64,000 nucleotides of DNA, taken from NCBI RefSeq assembly GCF_040581485.1, contig NC_090128.1, forward strand, positions 33,386,931 through 33,450,930, in the 5' to 3' direction. The notes under the pieces are model-generated. The model saw nothing but the letters and a program-made list of their open reading frames with translations, ran no database searches and was not told the DNA's origin. The translations under genes and the position numbers were made by a program. How positions within the stretch are numbered: position 1 is the first letter of the stretch; each line of letters begins with the position of its first letter. Of the stretch, positions 14,191 to 24,327 are shown piece after piece. The stretch comes from Linepithema humile (taxonomy: Eukaryota; Arthropoda; Insecta; Hymenoptera; Formicidae).

Positions 14191-14929
14191 AATTTTTCGA
14201 ATCCGAACCTTCAACCATCGAGAACTTTTTTATTTCGCCTCTGAGCGCTTCGAGTGTTAATAATTATTGTTACAACTCTTCGGGGGGCGTACAGAACTCT
14301 CAACAGAACTGCCGAATACCAAGAAAAAATTTTTATTAGAAATTTTTCGAATCCGAAACTTCAACCATTGAGAACTTTTTTATTTCGCCTCTGAGCGCTT
14401 CGAGTGTTAATAATTATTGTTACAACTCTTCGGGGGGCGTACAGAACTCTCAACAGAACTGCCGAATACCAAGAAAAAATTTTTATTAGAAATTTTTCGA
14501 ATCCGAAACTTCAACCATTGAGAACTTTTTTATTTCGCCTCTGAGCGCTTCGAGTGTTAATAATTATCGTTAGAACTCTTCGGGGGGCGTCCAGAACTCT
14601 CATCAGAACTGCCGGTTACCAAGAAAAAATTTTTTTTCTGTAAGACAGAAATTTTTCGAATCCGAAACTTCAACCATTGAGAACTTTTTTATTTCACCTC
14701 TGAGCGTTACGAGTGTTCATAATTATCGTTAGAACTCTTCGGGGGGCGTCCAGAACTCTCATCAGAACTGCCGGTTACCAAGAAAAAATTTTTTTTTTAT
14801 AAGAGAAATTTTTCGAATCCGAAACTTCAACCATTGAGAACTTTTTTATTTCGCCTCTAAGCGTTACGAGTGTTAACAATTATCGTTAGAACTCTTCGGG
14901 GGGCGTCCAGAACTCTCATCAGAACTGCC
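14191..14929 (+). repeat. Tandem array in the left foldback arm (five units of about 150-159 bp)
   Basis: The landmark AATTTTTCGA begins at 14191, 14341, 14491, 14650 and 14807, giving periods of 150, 150, 159 and 157 bp. Each unit contains GAGAACTTTTT, a (T)AGAACTC or ACAACTC copy next to a GGGGGGCGT block, CAGAACTCT and CAGAACTGCC. The same short GAACT motif therefore recurs about four times per unit, a pattern that would suit multiple protein-binding sites. The two outer units are closest to each other. Confidence 0.93.
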
Positions 14930-14952
14930 ATTTTTTCTTTTTCTTGGTAACC

Positions 14953-16143
14953 GGCAGTTCTGATAAGAGTTCTGGACGCCCCCCGAAGAGTTCTAACGAT
15001 AATTATTAACACTCGTAACGCTCAGAGGTGAAATAAAAAAGTTCTCAATGGTTGAAGTTTCGGATTCGAAAAATTTCTAAGCCTTACAGAAAAAAAAATT
15101 TTTTCTCGGTGACCGGCAGTTCTGATAAGAGTTCTGGACGACCCCCGAAGAGTTCTAACGATAATTGTTAACACTCGTAACGCTCAGAGGTGAAATAAAA
15201 AAGTTCTCAATGGTTGAAGTTTCGGATTCGAAAAATTTCTGTCTTACAGAAAAAAAATTTTTTCTTGGTAACCGGCAGTTCTGATGAGAGTTCTGGACGC
15301 CCCCCGAAGAGTTCTAACGATAATTATTAACACTCGAAGCGCTCAGAGGCGAAATAAAAAAGTTCTCAATGGTTGAAGTTTCGGATTCGAAAAATTTCTA
15401 ATAAAAATTTTTTCTTGGTATTCGGCAGTTCTGTTGAGAGTTCTGTACGCCCCCCGAAGAGTTGTAACAATAATTATTAACACTCGAAGCGCTCAGAGGC
15501 GAAATAAAAAAGTTCTCAATGGTTGAAGTTTCGGATTCGAAAAATTTCTAATAAAAATTTTTTCTTGGTATTCGGCAGTTCTGTTGAGAGTTCTGTACGC
15601 CCCCCGAAGAGTTGTAACAATAATTATTAACACTCGAAGCGCTCAGAGGCGAAATAAAAAAGTTTTCGATGGTTGAAGGTTCGGATTCGAAAAATTTTTA
15701 AGTCCTACAGGAAAAAAATTTTTTTTTCGGTAACCGGCAGTTCTGTTGAGAGTTCTGTATAGCCCCTCACGAGTTCTAACGATTATCCTTAAGGCTCGAA
15801 ACGCTAAAATCAAAATTGAACGAGTTCTCGCTATTTTTCGTTTTCTAAGTCGAGAATTTCAAACTTAATTTACGTAGTATTTCGAGCAGAACTATTTTTG
15901 AATCTTATCTAGAACTATAGAACTATTTAAAATCTACTCAGAACTATAAAAAAATTTGGATTTTTTACATAATGGGGGGCGCCGTGAAGTTAGCCCCCCC
16001 ATTTTTCAAATGGTGTTTTCTTTACTTTAAATGGCAGAACTCTTTCTAAAATGGTCTGAGAACTCTAGAACTCCTCGGGGGGCATCCAGAACTCTAATCA
16101 TTTTTTTTTATTTTGAAAAATGGGGGGCCAACTTCACAGAGGT
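14953..16143 (-). repeat. Right inverted arm of the foldback element
   Basis: Mirror copy of 13744-14929. The landmark TCGAAAAATT lies at about 15066, 15228, 15387, 15537 and 15687, giving spacings of about 162, 159, 150 and 150 bp. This is the left-arm order in reverse. It ends in CCAACTTCACAGAGGT at 16143. Confidence 0.92.
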
Positions 16144-16152
16144 AACGAATGC
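16144..16152. repeat. Right 9-bp target-site duplication of the foldback element
   Basis: AACGAATGC directly follows the right terminus and matches the left copy AACTAATGC except at the fourth base. One difference fits an insertion old enough to have gathered a mutation, or an imprecise copy. Confidence 0.85.
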
Positions 16153-17816
16153 TCCCTAGACAGTTCACATATTGAATTGCAGACCGGTGGAGGGCGTCGT
16201 GTATCGATGGAAAATTGTAACGCGAATATGCGTGCTCCGAATTAGCGAGAGACACACAGGCACTTACGTGCGTACATTTGATGCTCGAAGCGCGAATAAT
16301 ACATAGCTTTATGTAAACTTTCACGAGACAAATTTGCCTTTTACGAAATGAAACAGCTTGTGAAAGCAAACAAAGCGTAACTCTCTCGTATTCCACGTTT
16401 AAAACATGCAACGCGCAAAGACATTGGAAAATTTAATACTGTTGTCTTCTCTTTGGTATTTTTCTAGTTAATTTGAAGTCGCTTTGATATTTTTTCAAGC
16501 ATTTTAAAGATAAAAGATATTTTTATATCTCTTAAAATAATATAAAACGGAAAAATATTAATAAAAGTTACGATACAATTCAATTTCTTACTCTTTCCAC
16601 TCAAGCGTTTTTAGTTACGCATTTGCGCTAATATTAAAGATATTGTAAATGTAGAAGCGATGTATATCCACTCGAGTCTAATAGAACGCATGGTCGATAA
16701 ATACGTTTCGTAAATATTAGATATATCGCGTACGTTTAAGGCTCGCGGTAGCAATTACTATGCTGTGTCGAGAGTACGATCGACCCGTACGTTTCCGCTG
16801 AATTAATTGCTCCTAAACGGGGCCAGCCCGGGGTGATAGGGGCGCTGCTCGGCAGGGTGAGTGAGCTCGAGGGCGCGATTAAATCACGCTCGTTAAATCG
16901 AAGCGGCCGCCGCGCGGCGCCGCAAAAATTGGTCGCTCGTTTATTCCGGCCGGCGCTGAAATCGGCACTATATAACGGGAACGAGCGATGAAAAATTAAT
17001 AAGCCCACTGGTTGCCACAGTTCGACGGCGGACGAAAAAGAGCGCGTGAGAACGCCGGAGAATGGCGAATATCTGCGAAAACAGAACGAACGATGACAGT
17101 TTTCCCGCGGGTTCAACGTATCGGACTTTTTTCTTCCACTTTTTACGCGTCTGACCGCGACGAAATTAAATGCAGCGCGAGCGTGACGTCCGTCAATCGG
17201 AATAAGTAAATTAAACCTGGCTGGGAAGGAAAACTCTCTTCGTATCGACGACCGTCTTCGATATTCGACGCGTCCGCGACGTCTTTGATAAAATTAAATG
17301 ACATCGTGGGGATTACCTACGTGCGAGAAAGAAAAAGAAAAACAACGTTCCACAACGTTCCGATGACATCAATTGTGAATTCCGACTATAGAGCGTGGAT
17401 CTTCCCCCCCGCATAATAAATTCATTTTAATTTCAGCATTTCTTTTCTCTTTGCTATCCAGAAATAACTAATTTCTGGCCGCGCGCTTGAAATTCCGTTA
17501 TATCATCCCAAAGAGTTTCCTGTTCATTCTCCGGCAAATTTCTATTTTTTCTTTTCCTTTTTCTTTCGCTCCACCATGGGCGGAACAAGTGAATAACTTT
17601 CTACTCCATTCCCGATGAAGTGGCAAAAGCTCGATATCAAATTGGCGGGCTCCGTCGCGGGATTCGCCCGATAGAAAATTTTTAATGAAAGTTACTAGGG
17701 GCAGGATGCGGGAAAGTTACGGAGGAGCCAACGAAGCGCGAAGAGTCCCTGGTAATCTCTGACATCTTGTTACAGCGCGCGGTGTAAGAAGAGCGCCGGC
17801 GGAAGCCGGTGCAGGC

Positions 17817-17833
17817 GGGCGGGCGGGCGGGGG
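17817..17833 (+). other. G-quadruplex-type tract
   Basis: Three GGG triplets and a run of five G, separated by single C bases, fit the canonical G3N1-7 four-tract pattern with very short loops. The tract sits in a CpG-rich block. Folding in the cell is inferred from the pattern only. Confidence 0.75.
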
Positions 17834-19368
17834 CAAGTCTGGTCGCGTCGCGGCGCGACCTCCTCGTTCAATTAAAGCGTCAGCGTCCGCGGAAAACTTT
17901 TATATGAATGGTTTTCATTACGTCGCGGACTTATTAAGGGCGTCTTCGCGCGGGCATTAATATCCTCGTCGCAACGAGTTTTGTTATCAAGCGCGACCAT
18001 TCAGGCCGCGCGATGGGTCGGCGGGCGCGCCGGCAAGCACGGCACTATTTTAACATCGGCAAACTTGCGGCTGAAATCTGCAAAACCCCAAGATACTTCC
18101 GGTACATACCACTTGCGCTGCGTCGTGGCTCGCTCCAGCTAGAGAGCCTCCGCTTCTTGAATAAGAGAAAATCTTCGACGTCTGGTTTCTCTGCACGCTC
18201 GCTGGTCAATTATTTCGGTCTGAAAAGAGAAAAAGATATTGTCAAAGTTAGACAAAGATAAATTTTTACAATATTGAATGGAAATATTGTATCGTTATTG
18301 TATCGTATCGCTCGCGGTATTTTGTTCGGAATAAAAGGCGGAAGTAATTCATTTTGGTGTATGTGTGTATTGGTGTGTAGCCGTGTATGTGATATTAAAG
18401 GGTTAGCAACAATGGCCGGTAATTTGCTATTCGGAATCATGCCGCAGAAATGTATTCTTGCGTGATGATATATATATATGCAACGCGCGCGTAATCGTAC
18501 GGTCGGTTACACGGGCACATCGCCATACGTTCGACTAAACCGGTGATAAAACAAATCGTGACAAATTGCCGACGAGATGTGGCAGTCTCGCGCCACGCAA
18601 TTGCACCCGGCGAGACGGCCTCACCGGGTTAAAGAATGAAAAAACGTGACGAGGGACGCGCGTGCGAATTACGTTGAGAGTAGATTGCGGTTTCCACATA
18701 AACATTTATTTACTACGTTTTTTTCAATATTACTGTTCTGTGAATGGTGAAATATGGTAGGTAAGTAATTAAAAAAAAAAAAATAAAAATATAAAAATTT
18801 CTTCATTAAAAATAATACCTTTCGCATAAAATGAGATGTACTTTAAGTAACGGCATTTATAAAGGTGATGCGGCAGTTTGCACTTTACAAATGTAAAAAG
18901 CACGGTAGATACGGAAAGACGGAGGACGACGGAATTATGCCTGCGCGACACGCGAAAGTAATTCCTGTGGCGGGTGTCTACCTGATTTCGCAGAGTGCAC
19001 CCTTCGCGGACTTTCCGGCTGTAATAAAAAATTGCGTTTGCGCATGTTCCATCTCTTAAGTACGTCCGAGAGGCTGATTCCGCGGCACCAACACCGGCGC
19101 CAGTAGCGTGCATGTGCCACCGTAGTTTCTCGCCAGACTTCTGCAATTTCGCATCGGGCGGAAGGGACAGGAGCGAGCTTGAGAATGGCGCCGACGAGGA
19201 GGGAATGCAGAAGATAAGACAAATGGAGATGAAGGGAGAGAGAAGTGCGCGCCGAGAAAAAGGATGAAAATCGTAAGAACGACAGGTAATATACAAGAAA
19301 TGCATAATGTCCTCGCCGGTTGCGATGCGCCGCGCCACCGAGGAAAATATATATAAAATACAAGCGCG

Positions 19369-19402
19369 TCTCTCTCTCTCTCTCTCTCTCTCTCGCTCTC
19401 TC
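19369..19402. repeat. (TC)n microsatellite
   Basis: A (TC)n tract of about 34 bases with one CG interruption near 19394, followed by a C-run. It lies 3' of the short AT-rich stretch ATATATATAAAATAC. Confidence 0.93.
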
Positions 19403-21220
19403 CCCCCGTCGCATTCAGACGGTCCAGCGAGGCGAGAGGCGAACCGTTAGCGCGCGGAAATGGACCGCTGAGTGTGCTCGGGCACCGCATTAATGCATCA
19501 CTAAGTAACTTGTGGTAATGAGCGAGCGGTTGCCAGTAAGTACCACTCGACAAGTACGGAAGCAAGTAACGAATATCGCGTCCTTTGCCGTTCGACTTCC
19601 TTCCCGCGTTACTCGAGTGTAAAATAGTAGCCTCGAGTCATATCTGCTTCCGTGGAATTATTCTTACGGTTAATTACACGGCGTGCGGCGTTGCTCTTAT
19701 GTATGTCATTAATATCGAGAACGCGAGGAGGGTTTCTACAAATGAAAGGCAGATAGCTCGGTGGAAAGTAATAGACCACGGAATTAGAATCCAGCAGTTC
19801 GGTTTCACTGCAAACTGATACATGCAAGACTATTAAAGAGCAAATGCACGCGTTGACTGTTCGCTTCAACGAAAACGTACGCGACGTCTCGCCCGTTGTT
19901 TCCGGCATGTTGCAAGGTTCGTGGTAGTTAACTTTCTGCTAATTAGAGTTCAAGATATCCCAAGGAAGGTCTTGGCTGAGCTTCGGCAATGCGAGTAAGA
20001 AGATGTACATACGCATCAAAAGAAAATTCACAAGTTTTCGATATTATAAAAAGTCGTTTTCAAGTTTGCGAACTGAAAGATATCTCAGTGCGTATTCTCT
20101 TTGATTTTATATTCAGAAAAAATAATCTACTCTGAAGGCTTGAAAAATTTCCATTTCTATATTAGAAATCTCATTAATCTTTAATTTGCGCAAATGTCAT
20201 CCGACCGAGAAAGATGGCTGAGCTCTTGAAAATAATTGGAAAAATAAGCGATTCGTACCTTATCCGGGCGAGCAATCCCACATGCCTCTTATTGCGCGTC
20301 CTCGTTTCCTCTTACTTTCTGCGCGCCTGTACAGAAGCTCGCAACGCGCAAATTCGCGATGCAATTTCGCCGTAATTTAATTTAACGCGGCATCGTCCGA
20401 GCAAACTTTCTCGCTTCCTAAATCCCGTAGGAGCTCGCTGTCGGGTTAAAGCAGGCACAAGCGGATGGATTTTTATCCTCCCTTTTTTCCCCGACTGCTT
20501 CTCACTCACTCTCTCTCTCTTCCCCTTTCTCTGTGTCACGCTCTAATTTACGGAGTGATTTTTGACGGAATTGTAAAATTGAAGTCGGCAAACGCGTGAA
20601 GAGGAAGAGAGATGATTGCACGCGGCGGAAGCTTCATTTCGGATTTCGGGGCAAACATATTTGCCGGATTCAATTAGAGTGTAAACTACTTCCTGCGTTG
20701 AAACCTCAATATAAATTCTAGCCTGTTATACGGTAATCCCGGATTATTATCGTCATTATTATCCGATGAATAAATTATTACATTACGTGCTGTTTTCACC
20801 GTATATATTTAATTTATTTTCCTGTCCCCTTTCCTCCATTTAATTTCCCCCAAATCGCTTCCAAAATGCTGCAGAGAGGAGAATTATAGAGAACAATTTG
20901 GTACCTCATATTTTTGTGGTCACTCTTGACATTCCGCGCTACTAGTTTCATTGCTTCTTTTTTTTATTGTGCCGCGATATCTCGTCGAATCGTTTGATAG
21001 CGGATTTGTGGGGGCGTCCCTCAGCTTCGCGCACGGTTCTAGTAATTTGTTGCAGCGGTACATTCGCTGCGGATCGAAGAGATTAAGAGCGTCTATGAAT
21101 ACGTGAGCTGCGCCGAGCCGCGAGAACAGTATACGTTAATAACACGCGATCTTTTTTGTCATCATCAGTGAACTGCGACCAATAAATCACATATCGCGCC
21201 ATATAGTAATTAAGTGTAGT

Positions 21221-21228
21221 ATTGCGAA
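21221..21228. repeat. Left 8-bp target-site duplication of the hAT MITE
   Basis: ATTGCGAA abuts the CAGGG terminus. It matches ATTGCAAA at 21839-21846 at 7 of 8 positions. An 8-bp duplication is the hallmark of hAT transposition. Confidence 0.85.
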
Positions 21229-21838
21229 CAGGGACGGATTTCGGTTTCTGCCGCTCCTAGGCTGTATCAAATTTGCCACCCCTTAATGACAGTGGAGCAA
21301 GGGGGAATTTTTTTATTAATTAAATAAGAAATAGATAATAAAATAGGAAACAGGTATCTTATATATAGGATTCTTTGAATAATAATAAATAACACATTCT
21401 CTCTCGCGCGCGCGCGTTTCCAGTTTTCTTCTCCAATTGTCAACCGATTTTGTTGATATTTTTTCTATGATATTTAATATTACCCCGAGCATATAAAGCC
21501 AGAAATGTAAAGAACGTAAAAAAATTTTTTAAATTAAAAAAACTCAAAGAAAAAATTTTAGCAAAAATGGTTGAGAATTGGAGGAGAAAAACAGGAAATA
21601 AATTTCGCCGAAAACGCCGGAAAAAATAGCACTTTACACGCTCTTTACCAGTAATAATCACGAACATATTTATATTATGATTATTTTAATAAAAATCAGA
21701 ATGTATTTCGAATATAAATCGAGATAATAAATCAAGTTAATAAATTTTTTTTTAATTCAAAAATTAAAAATTTGCCGCCCCCTAAAATCTGCCGCCCTAG
21801 GCTATAGCCTGTCCAGCCTAATGGGAAATCCGCCCCTG
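21229..21838. mobile_element. hAT-type MITE, 610 bp, non-autonomous
   Basis: The left end reads CAGGGACGGATTTCGG and the right end, in inverse, CAGGGGCGGATTTCCC. This gives a 13-bp terminal inverted repeat with one mismatch. Subterminal CCTAGGCT / GCCGCC motifs recur near both ends. The interior is AT-rich. The only open frame (75 codons, minus strand, 21440-21667) is Phe/Lys-rich and shows no transposase features. CAG...CTG ends and an 8-bp duplication identify the hAT superfamily; the specific family was not determined. Slight divergence of ends and duplication suggests an old copy. Confidence 0.85.
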
Positions 21839-21846
21839 ATTGCAAA
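21839..21846. repeat. Right 8-bp target-site duplication of the hAT MITE
   Basis: ATTGCAAA follows the right terminus, differing from the left copy at one base (G/A). Confidence 0.85.
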
Positions 21847-24157
21847 GCATCCGCTTTTAAAGCTATTGTACTTTGTTAAATTACTTTATTAAGAGTAGTT
21901 TAAAAGTCTTTGAACGTCGTTTCCGAGTCGTATATCATTCGCAAATAATTACAAATATATATTGATATTAAAAATAATGATATATATGAGCTTTTTATTT
22001 AAGAACAGTTATTAATATTCAAAGGCAATTATTGTATTATTATCACTTCTATTATATTTCCAGAAATATTGACTGTCAATCATTATGTCAATCATTTATA
22101 ATAGTTATGATTTCAAATGTCATTCATTAAGACATGATAAATGTCTACAATTATTATAGACTAAATAATTATTGATAGAATAGTATAGTTTATTAATAAA
22201 ATTAATGAAGCTATAAAAAACATATTTTGTGTCCAGCATTGTAAGAGATTTTGTAGTGAATTAATTTGAAATCAGTACTTAATAAAGATAACTAATCTGT
22301 CAGGATAATATTATATTTCATGGTATAAGTCTTCCAGTACAAGGTATTTGACTTCACTTCGTCAGTGTTGGCAGCGGACTTCCCTCTTTCGCCCAAAATA
22401 CGTAGTTTAATACATCTCTATATGCGCTCTGTTTCTGAAGCGCCGTCTATCGCTCAAACTTTTCGAAAACGCTCGTTATCGCTTACAGTATTAAATAATT
22501 TTCTGTCGATTCCGTAGCATAATCTAAACAATATGTAAATATAAATATTTGATATCTTTTATATATTCTTAATTTATATCTATAGATAAATCTAATTTTA
22601 TTTGCTTCGTGGTAATTTTCCAAATGCCTGAGGAAATGCAAATATAACATATTTAAAAAAATTTTGCCTTTTTTTACCTTGGATATTTAACAACAAGCAA
22701 ATTCATGCATTTCATGTAACGCGCTAGTTAATGGTCATATGGACTCTATTTGGATGAATTTCCAGGATCCGTTTCCCGTTTTCGTGTCATATCGGAAATG
22801 TCGTTCCTTGTCTCTTCCGTGCGATTGCGCTAAAGGTATTTGCGTCGCGCGATTTTATGGATGGTACAACGGAAGCGCATGAAAGCACGATGAATATGTT
22901 CGATGTGCATCGAGAAAATGCATGCGCCGAGTGGCAGGGCAAAACAACGCGGACGAATCAAATCCCTTTTATAGTTTCTCGTGATTTTTTTCCAATTTTT
23001 CAGATCGGCGAGTGTTTCCTGACTGATAGGCTATCTAGATGATTTTACAGATAACCAAATGAAAGACATCGCTCGTCACACATGCCGACAACGCATTTTG
23101 TTTTCGCACTGTTCTATAAATATTTTTGTAAAACTTCAAAATAGAATTATTTTATTTTATCAAATATTCACGTCATATATTAAAAAAAAATTCCCTTCCG
23201 GATTTTGTATAAAATTCGCAATAAAAGTTTGCGAGGTACTCGAAAATTCTGCCATTAAATAATTTAACGTTTTAATTGTTAGACCGAAACTTCCGTCGAT
23301 GTTATGTTTCTTCACAATTTGCGGAAACATTTCGGAAGTTCGTCGATGTGGAATTACGTCAACGGGATTAACATTCGCCCGATGGACGACAATTTGTCTT
23401 TGCGCCATTAAAATTCTTCGAGAAGTTTCCCAGGAGTTTCCAGCTGAAACATCCTCCAACAACCCAGCCGGAGTATTCGAGTCCTCGAAATGTCGCAAAA
23501 AGTTGGCCGATGTTAATGGGTCGGTACGATTACGTGAACCGCAAAGCGGCACGACCGGCCGCGACGAGAGAGGCAAAGAACAAAGTACCGTTATTCCCCA
23601 CGCCAAAGATGCAACGGCGATACTCACGGAGAGCTCCTGGAGCATCGTGCCACCGTGGACGAAGTTCTCGCCGTTGAATTATGCATGATTTCCTGCCCTC
23701 GGTCGCTCGCTAACCATCCGCGTCAACGCCACTTTCGCCGCGCCTTATTTAATAATCGCGGCGAGATCTCTAGTATTAGAAAGGCGCGGCAATCTTGCAG
23801 GTAAGAAGCTTACGTGAACTGAGTGTGTATCACGTGCGACTAATACTGTCTCCAGATGAGTCTCACATTGCAAGATCTAAAAGAATGCAAAGTTCGTATT
23901 TTTTTTAATTCACAATTATTTGAATATTCTTTGGAAATGTCGGGTATTTTTATACCGCAATTACCGCACGCTTCACTTATTATTTCATTACAAAGCAACG
24001 CCATCTTGCAGCGCGATAGAAAATAAATAGCCATTACTTCTTCCCTGTGTCAATTGCGCCCAACACAGTGACACATGTAAGAAACTGGTAAGGTAAAGCG
24101 TCTTATCATTACACTTACCCCGCACTTATACTACAATAGGCTACTTTCGACGCACGT
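21847..24157. other. Non-coding stretch
   Basis: AT-rich to about 22700, then mixed, with a moderately GC-rich block at 23280-23790. That block carries overlapping open frames on both strands (plus 23299-23688, minus 23160-23645), neither with a domain I know. No transposon ends were seen. A possible minus-strand splice donor near 23621-23627 is discussed as a finding, not called as an exon. Confidence 0.5.
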
Positions 24158-24327
24158 GTACTACAAAATAGCATATGTATCAAGTGCGGGATGGCAATTG
24201 CCAACTCGTGGGTAGGGAGGGAATGGTCGCACTCGCCTTCGGCTCGTGCGACCATTCTCCCCTCCCTACCCACTCGTGGGCAATTGCCAACTTCCCGCAC
24301 TTGATACACAATATACTATTGTACTCT
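24158..24327. repeat. Compact palindromic element (about 170 bp)
   Basis: A strong inverted repeat centred near 24239-24242. The core arms share GTATCAAGTGCGGG, GGCAATTGCC, GTGGGTAGGGAGGG and GGTCGCAC, closing on GCC-TTC-GGC. Small offsets (an extra GTT and a few bases in the G/C run) make the arms slightly unequal. Weaker pairing extends outwards to GTACTAC.../...ATTGTAC. A further partial copy of the CCCGCACTT motif lies at about 24119. The element has no coding capacity and could be a hairpin MITE; transposition is not proven because no target duplication was found. Confidence 0.8.

Larger units (their letters stand above)
13744..14929 (+). repeat. Left inverted arm of the foldback element
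   Basis: This arm is inverted relative to 14953-16143. The outer part has a C-run next to a terminal GTGAAGTTGG motif, then a nested inverted copy of the same motif at 13877-13903. The inner part carries the tandem array. Interruptions against the other arm are a few substitutions and small indels in A/T runs. Confidence 0.92.
13744..16143. mobile_element. Foldback (FB-like) transposon, non-autonomous, 2.4 kb
   Basis: The whole element is a giant palindrome with its axis near 14941. The outer ends read ACCTCTGTGAAGTTGG and its inverse. The arms are 13744-14929 and 14953-16143, near-identical along their length, with a spacer of about 23 bp. Each arm contains, from the outside in: a terminal hairpin (13750-13903, mirrored at 15984-16137), an AT-rich zone with AGTTCT motifs, and five tandem units of 150-162 bp. 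A 9-bp target duplication (8 of 9) flanks it. No open frame of 60 or more codons lies inside, so it cannot encode a transposase and would need one supplied elsewhere. Long tandem-repeat arms plus a 9-bp duplication match the Drosophila FB class, probably within the Mutator/MULE superfamily; that placement is inference. The near-identity of the arms suggests recent insertion or arm-to-arm gene conversion. Confidence 0.92.
16153..21220. other. Non-coding stretch with CpG-rich blocks
   Basis: No gene is recognised. CpG-rich blocks are at about 16740-17300, 17640-18230, 18480-18680 and 18900-19600; AT-rich DNA lies at 16430-16740 and 19990-20200. Overlapping minus-strand frames of 159-189 codons near 18769-19565 occupy three different frames over the same bases and share a (TC)n tract, so they are not convincing genes. 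A TATATAA box occurs at 16969-16975, without a convincing start site about 30 bases downstream. Confidence 0.5.

Noticed and set aside
13744..16143. The tandem-and-inverted repeat block as a CRISPR array or satellite
   Set aside because: Units of 150-162 bp without short repeats plus unique spacers rule out CRISPR. The inverted arms and 9-bp flanking duplication show a foldback transposon rather than a satellite.
16969..17025. A TATATAA box followed by a possible start site
   Set aside because: The nearest initiator-like CACAGTT is about 50 bases away, not 25-35, and no gene follows.
18769..19565. Three long overlapping minus-strand frames (189, 159 and 169 codons)
   Set aside because: All three reading frames are open over the same bases, which reflects few stop codons in that stretch rather than three genes.
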